A DNA stretch of 64,000 nt from Sphingopyxis terrae subsp. terrae NBRC 15098. GTDB taxonomy: Bacteria > Pseudomonadota > Alphaproteobacteria > Sphingomonadales > Sphingomonadaceae. The notes under the pieces are model-generated. The model saw only the letters and a list, made by a program, of their open reading frames with translations. It searched no databases and had not been told where the DNA came from. Position numbers and translations under genes: made by a program. The stretch spans positions 1 to 64,000 of the forward strand of contig NZ_BCZQ01000012.1 in assembly GCF_001598815.1 (NCBI RefSeq). Reading direction: 5' to 3'. Shown one piece after another: positions 60,450 through 64,000 of this stretch. Numbering within the stretch: position 1 is the first letter of the stretch; every line of letters starts with the position of its first letter.

Positions 60450-62149
60450 GCCGCATCCTCCGCCGCGCGCACCGTCACGACCTGCATCATCCCGGCGTGC
60501 ATGTGATAGAGGAGGTGACAGTGAAAGGCCCAGTCGCCCGGCGCATCGGCAGTCAGGTCGAAGGTCACCTTGCCGCCCGGCTGGACGTTCACCGTATGCT
60601 TGCGCGGGGCATGGTCGCCCTTGCCCGTGACCAGTTCGAAGAAATGACCGTGCAGGTGGATGGGGTGCGTCATCATCGTGTCGTTGACCAGCGTCACGCG
60701 CACGCGCTCGCCCAGCGTGAAGGGAATGGGTGCGGTGACCTCGTTCATCTTCACCCCGTCGAACGCCCACATATAGCGTTCCATATTGCCGGTCAGATGG
60801 ATCTGCATCTGGCGCGACGGGACGCGGGTGTCGGGGTTGCGATCGAGCGCGACGAGATCGCGATAGGTCAGCGCGTCCGCGACATCCTCCAGCCCCTGTC
60901 CGGGCTCACCGGTGCGATCGACCGGCATCGGCGAGATCGACTGGACAGCGGGCGTGTCCTTGACGCTCGGCGCGCCTTTCATGTCGCGCATGCCGTGCCG
61001 CATCGGTTCGCCCGGCGCTGCCGAGCCGTGCCCCATCGCGCCATGGTCCATGCCCATATCGCCCATGCCCATATCGCGCATCGTCGCGAGCGGACGGGCG
61101 CGCAGCGGCGGAACCGGCGCGGTCATGCCGGGGCGCGGCGCGAGCGTTGCGCGCGCCATGCCCGATCGGTCGCTGTTCTCGGCGATGATGCTGTAGGCGC
61201 GGTCTTCGGGCTCGACGATCACGTCATAGGTTTCGGCGACCCCGATCTGAAATTCGCCCACTTTCACGGGACGGACATTCAGGCCGTCGGCCTGCACCAC
61301 GATCATCGCAAGATCGGGCACGCGGATGTTGAAGGTCGTCATCGCCGATGCGTTAATGACCCGTAGCCGGACGCGTTCGCCCGCAGCGAACAACCCGGTC
61401 CAATTGTCGGCGGGGCCGTGACCGTTTACGAGATAGGTATAGGCCGCCGCGGTCACGTCGCTGATGTCGGTCGGGTCCATCCGCATCGCGCCCCAGGCGA
61501 CACGGTCGTTCAGCGGCTGGTCGCGGCCCGCGATCAGCCCCGCAAGCGTCTGCTTGTTGTGGTTGAAATAGCCGCCCATCTGCTTGAGCTTTTTGAAGAT
61601 CGCGTGCGGGTGCAGCGCGCTGTGGTCGGACAGGACGATCACATGCTCGCGGTCATAGGCGACGGGATCGGGATCGGCGGGGTCGATGACGATCGGGCCG
61701 TAATGGCCCATCTGTTCCTGCAGCCCCGAATGGCTGTGATACCAATAGGTGCCCGACTGCCGCACCCGAAATTCATAGGTGAAGGTCGCGCCCGGCGCGA
61801 TTCCGGGAAAGCTGATGCCCGGCACGCCGTCCATATGAAAGGGCAGGATCAGCCCATGCCAGTGGATCGAGCTATCCTCGGCGGGCAGGGCGTTGGTGAC
61901 GTGCAGCCGCGCCGTCGTGCCTTCCTTCAGCCGCACCAGCGGGCCCGGGATCGTCCCGTTGATGCCGATCGCATGGCTGGTCTTGCCATCGGCGGTCAGC
62001 ATCCGGTGCGCGATGGTCAGGCGGATATCGGCGCCGCCGACCGTCGGCAGCCCCGATGCGATCGGTTGCGCCCAGGCTGGCAGCCACGGGAGAAGCGCCG
62101 CCGCGCCGCCTGCGGCCAACAGCGAACGGCGGCCCATTGCGTCGCTCAT
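60446..62149 (-). CDS. copA: CopA multicopper oxidase
   Basis: A 567-residue periplasmic multicopper oxidase that oxidises Cu(I). The N-terminus MGRRSLLAAGGAAALLPWLPAWA is a Tat signal. Copper ligands are in HWHGLILPFHMDG, YWYHSHSGLQEQMG, HPIHLHGHFFELV and the C-terminal WAFHCHLLYHMHAGMMQVV. A Met/His-rich segment (MGMGDMGMDHGAMGHG, then MRHGMRDMKG) lies in the middle, as in CopA/CueO proteins. ATG 62149 overlaps the previous stop by 4 nt. It is the second gene of the copper operon. Confidence 0.95.
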   Translation of the reverse strand: MSDAMGRRSLLAAGGAAALLPWLPAWAQPIASGLPTVGGADIRLTIAHRMLTADGKTSHAIGINGTIPGPLVRLKEGTTARLHVTNALPAEDSSIHWHGLILPFHMDGVPGISFPGIAPGATFTYEFRVRQSGTYWYHSHSGLQEQMGHYGPIVIDPADPDPVAYDREHVIVLSDHSALHPHAIFKKLKQMGGYFNHNKQTLAGLIAGRDQPLNDRVAWGAMRMDPTDISDVTAAAYTYLVNGHGPADNWTGLFAAGERVRLRVINASAMTTFNIRVPDLAMIVVQADGLNVRPVKVGEFQIGVAETYDVIVEPEDRAYSIIAENSDRSGMARATLAPRPGMTAPVPPLRARPLATMRDMGMGDMGMDHGAMGHGSAAPGEPMRHGMRDMKGAPSVKDTPAVQSISPMPVDRTGEPGQGLEDVADALTYRDLVALDRNPDTRVPSRQMQIHLTGNMERYMWAFDGVKMNEVTAPIPFTLGERVRVTLVNDTMMTHPIHLHGHFFELVTGKGDHAPRKHTVNVQPGGKVTFDLTADAPGDWAFHCHLLYHMHAGMMQVVTVRAAEDAA

Positions 62150-62886
62150 GCGATGGCTCCGCGCAGCATCCAGAGCGCCATCGCGATCATCATCAGATTT
62201 TCGGTCAGCGATACGAAGCCCAGCGGTACCTTGCTGCTGCCGCCGACGCAGGCGCATTTGATGTCGCGGCGGTCGATATAGACCGCCTTGAAGACCGACA
62301 CCGCGCCGATGACGGCGATGAACAGCGCGACCGGGATCGACAGCCACGGGAGGGCGTGCGCGGTCATCAGTACCCCGGCCAGCCCCTCGGCAAAGGGGTA
62401 GACATAGGAATAGGGAACCCAGCGCCGCGCGAGCAGGTCATAGTTGAGGAACATCGTCGAGAAGCTCTCGACGTCCTGCAGCTTGAGCAGCGCCAGAACG
62501 ATCATGCTGAACGAAATGAACCATTCGGCTGCGCGCAGGGTGAAGGGGCTGCCGTAGGCGGCGAAGCTCGCGGCGAGCGCCATCAGCGCGGTCATCGCGA
62601 ACAGTGCGATCACGGGCGTATAGCTCGTCGCTCCCGGATCGCGGACGGCAAGGCCAAAATGGCGGCGCAGATCGTCATAGCCGCCAATCCGGCGGCCATC
62701 GATGAAGGTCTGCGGCGTCGTCTTGACGCCATGTTCGGCCTTGAACGCGTCGGTTTGCGCGCGCGTCTCCAACCAATGATCGTCGACGGTGAAGCCCTTT
62801 CGTTCGAGGAGATGCTTCGCCTTCAGGCCATAGGGACAGATATGCTGTGGCATGACCATGCGGTAGAGGGTTGCTGTCTGTGTCAT
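62146..62886 (-). CDS. Glutaredoxin fused to a MauE-type membrane domain
   Basis: A 246-residue fusion. Residues 1-80 are a glutaredoxin with the redox motif CPYG (HICPYGLKAKHLLERKG) and TTPQTFIDGRRIGGYDDLRR. Residues 90-246 are a MauE/DoxX-like domain with four or five transmembrane helices and a late pair of cysteines (IKCACVGGSSKVPLGFVSLTEN). It may pass reducing equivalents to the periplasm for copper handling or CopA maturation. The ATG lies only 7 nt after the likely -10 box and lacks a ribosome site, so the message is probably leaderless. Confidence 0.9.
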   Translation of the reverse strand: MTQTATLYRMVMPQHICPYGLKAKHLLERKGFTVDDHWLETRAQTDAFKAEHGVKTTPQTFIDGRRIGGYDDLRRHFGLAVRDPGATSYTPVIALFAMTALMALAASFAAYGSPFTLRAAEWFISFSMIVLALLKLQDVESFSTMFLNYDLLARRWVPYSYVYPFAEGLAGVLMTAHALPWLSIPVALFIAVIGAVSVFKAVYIDRRDIKCACVGGSSKVPLGFVSLTENLMMIAMALWMLRGAIA

Positions 62887-62892
62887 GCCGCC

Positions 62893-62924
62893 TGTATAAC
62901 CTCCGTACCATGGTACGGAGTCAA
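62893..62924 (-). promoter_or_regulatory. mer-type promoter and MerR-family operator for the copper operon
   Basis: On the minus strand, -35 TTGACT (62924-62919) and -10 TTATAC (62899-62894) are 19 nt apart, the long spacing that MerR proteins correct by twisting DNA. Between and over them lies the perfect 20-bp palindrome CTCCGTACCATGGTACGGAG (62901-62920). The design closely resembles the mercury mer promoter. It drives the leftward glutaredoxin-copA-copB operon. Confidence 0.88.
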
Positions 62925-62927
62925 GCG

Positions 62928-63329
62928 ATGCAGCTTTCGATCGGAAAACTGGCGGAAGCGGGCGGCGTCGGGGTCGAAACGGTCCGTTATTATCAGCGCC
63001 GCGGGTTGATGACCACGCCAGCGCGCAGCGGCGGCGAGGGGTGGGGCGCCGGCATCCGTCGCTATGATGCCGACGATGTCCGCCGGCTGAAATTCATCCG
63101 GTCGGCGCAAGGGTCGGGCTTCACGCTCGAGGAAATCGCCGAGCTGCTGGAACTTGAACAGAGCGACGATCGTGCGCGGGTCCGCAGCCTGGCGCGCCAG
63201 CGCATCGCCGCGCTCGACGCCAAGATTGCCCAGATGAGCGAAACCCGCGCCGCGCTCGCGCGGTTGGCGGACCAGTGCGCCGCGACCGACAAGGGTCCTT
63301 GCCCGATACTGGCGGCTTTCGAGCCCTGA
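62928..63329 (+). CDS. CueR-like MerR-family metal regulator
   Basis: A 133-residue MerR regulator with the helix-turn-helix MQLSIGKLAEAGGVGVETVRYYQRRGLM and a wing, a long dimer helix, and a C-terminal metal loop CAATDKGPC (Cys117, Cys125; 8 apart as in CueR). The position held by Cys82 in MerR is Ser79 here, as in Cu(I)/Ag(I)-selective CueR. I chose ATG 62928: GGAG lies 7 nt upstream, inside the operator. ATG 62910 would lie in the palindrome itself. It faces the copper operon and should activate it with Cu(I). Confidence 0.9.
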   Translation: MQLSIGKLAEAGGVGVETVRYYQRRGLMTTPARSGGEGWGAGIRRYDADDVRRLKFIRSAQGSGFTLEEIAELLELEQSDDRARVRSLARQRIAALDAKIAQMSETRAALARLADQCAATDKGPCPILAAFEP

Positions 63330-63426
63330 CGTCATCGCGCGGAGCGCAGCGACGACGCAATCGCCCGCTTGTCGGCCGTGCGCAAGGTCGATGGCTGGAG
63401 ATTGCCTCGCTTCGCGCGCAATGACG
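63330..63426. repeat. Imperfect palindromic intergenic repeat (REP/MITE-like)
   Basis: The left arm CGTCATCGCGCGGAGCGCAG and following bases match the reverse complement of the right arm (CGTCATTGCGCGCGAAGCGAGG on the other strand) with a few changes, with about 40 nt between them. Elements starting CGTCATTGCGAG are common dispersed repeats in alphaproteobacterial genomes. It starts right after the regulator stop codon and could also act as a bidirectional terminator. Confidence 0.6.
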
Positions 63427-63448
63427 AAGTTTCAGGGCGCAGCGCGGC

Positions 63449-64000
63449 CTAGCTGTGCAGGAAGTGCATGACGTCGCCGTCGTGCACGATATAGGCCTTG
63501 CCTTCGGCGCGCAGCTTGCCGGCTTCGCGTGCCTTGGCTTCACCGCCCAGCGCGACATAATCGTCATAGGCGATGGTTTCGGCGCGAATGAAGCCCTTCT
63601 GGAAATCGCTGTGGATTTCGCCCGCCGCCTCCGGCGCGGTCGCGCCGGTATGGACGGTCCATGCGCGCGCTTCCTTCGGGCCGACGGTGAAGAAGGTCAG
63701 CAGGTGGAGCAGCTCATATCCCGCGCGGATCACGCGCGCGAGGCCGGTTTCGTGCAGCCCCATTTCTTCCAAGAACATCATGCGTTCTTCGCCGTCCATG
63801 CCGACAAGCTCGCTTTCGATCGCTGCCGAGACGATCACCGCCTGTGCCCCTTCGGCCTTGGCGCGCGCGAAGACGGCTTCGCTGTGCGCATTGCCGGTCG
63901 CGGCATTCGCTTCTTCGACATTGCAGACATAGAGGACGGGCTTGCTGGTCAGCAGCTGCGCCTGCCGGAGGATGCGCTCTTCATCGGCATCCTTCGGATC
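63449..64000 (-). CDS. ychF: Redox-regulated ATPase YchF, 5' partial
   Basis: The C-terminal 183 residues of YchF/OLA1, an Obg-related ATPase. The frame stays open to the window edge. Visible are SKPVLYVCNVEEANAATGN (the NKxE-like region changed to NVEE, which gives ATP preference), VSAAIESEL, and the C-terminal TGS-type domain (LLTFFTVGPKEARAWTVHTGATAPEAAGEIHSDFQKGFIRAETI) ending YIVHDGDVMHFLHS. It is a cytosolic, ribosome-associated ATPase. The start is outside the window. Confidence 0.95.
   Translation of the reverse strand, partial: DPKDADEERILRQAQLLTSKPVLYVCNVEEANAATGNAHSEAVFARAKAEGAQAVIVSAAIESELVGMDGEERMMFLEEMGLHETGLARVIRAGYELLHLLTFFTVGPKEARAWTVHTGATAPEAAGEIHSDFQKGFIRAETIAYDDYVALGGEAKAREAGKLRAEGKAYIVHDGDVMHFLHS

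Overview
The window is a GC-rich chromosomal segment of an alphaproteobacterium, most likely a sphingomonad close to Sphingopyxis. This is an inference from gene content and protein style; there is no rRNA or tRNA here to confirm it. Nearly all of it is coding, arranged in tightly packed operons with many 1-8 nt overlaps. I see no insertion sequence, prophage, CRISPR array, tRNA or rRNA.

Region 1 (1-24.2 kb) is a Wzx/Wzy-type exopolysaccharide or capsule locus. It starts inside a Wzc-like tyrosine autokinase with a Gly-Tyr repeat tail. An unusual five-gene acyl module follows: acyl carrier protein, SDR reductase, AMP-forming ligase, LuxE-like acyl-protein synthetase and LuxC-like acyl reductase. 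A long leftward operon runs from fnlA/fnlB/fnlC (UDP-N-acetyl-L-fucosamine synthesis) through two GT4 glycosyltransferases, an AAC(3)-like acyltransferase, an orphan protein, a third glycosyltransferase, Wzy and Wzx to a DegT aminotransferase. A PglC-like initiating phosphoglycosyl transferase and a PglD/NeuD-like acetyltransferase run the other way. UDP-glucuronate 4-epimerase and GalE close the locus. ugd (31.6 kb) probably supplies UDP-GlcA.

Region 2 (24.3-29.6 kb) is a cobalamin uptake operon, btuB-btuF-btuC-btuD, behind a clear cobalamin riboswitch, with a small membrane protein gene upstream. Region 3 (29.6-40.5 kb) holds an AT-rich gap with a possible small RNA, selO, ugd, the tamA-tamB pair with a small lipoprotein gene, and a TMEM165/GDT1-family exporter gene preceded by a yybP-ykoY manganese riboswitch that overlaps the upstream stop codon.

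Region 4 (40.5-54.1 kb) is mostly an uncharacterised acyl-CoA catabolic island: a D-aminoacylase-like amidohydrolase, an in-frame SDR/acyl-CoA dehydrogenase fusion with a short partner dehydrogenase, a LysR regulator, another dehydrogenase, a PaaX-like regulator, and a divergent operon of CoA transferase, crotonase, AidB-like dehydrogenase and crotonase. Region 5 (54.1-59.4 kb) encodes secreted hydrolases: a nucleotide pyrophosphatase/phosphodiesterase, an M28 peptidase and a Tat-exported PhoD. Region 6 (59.4-63.4 kb) is a copper-resistance operon (glutaredoxin-MauE fusion, copA, copB) facing a CueR-like MerR regulator across a mer-type promoter. A palindromic intergenic repeat follows, then the 3' end of ychF.
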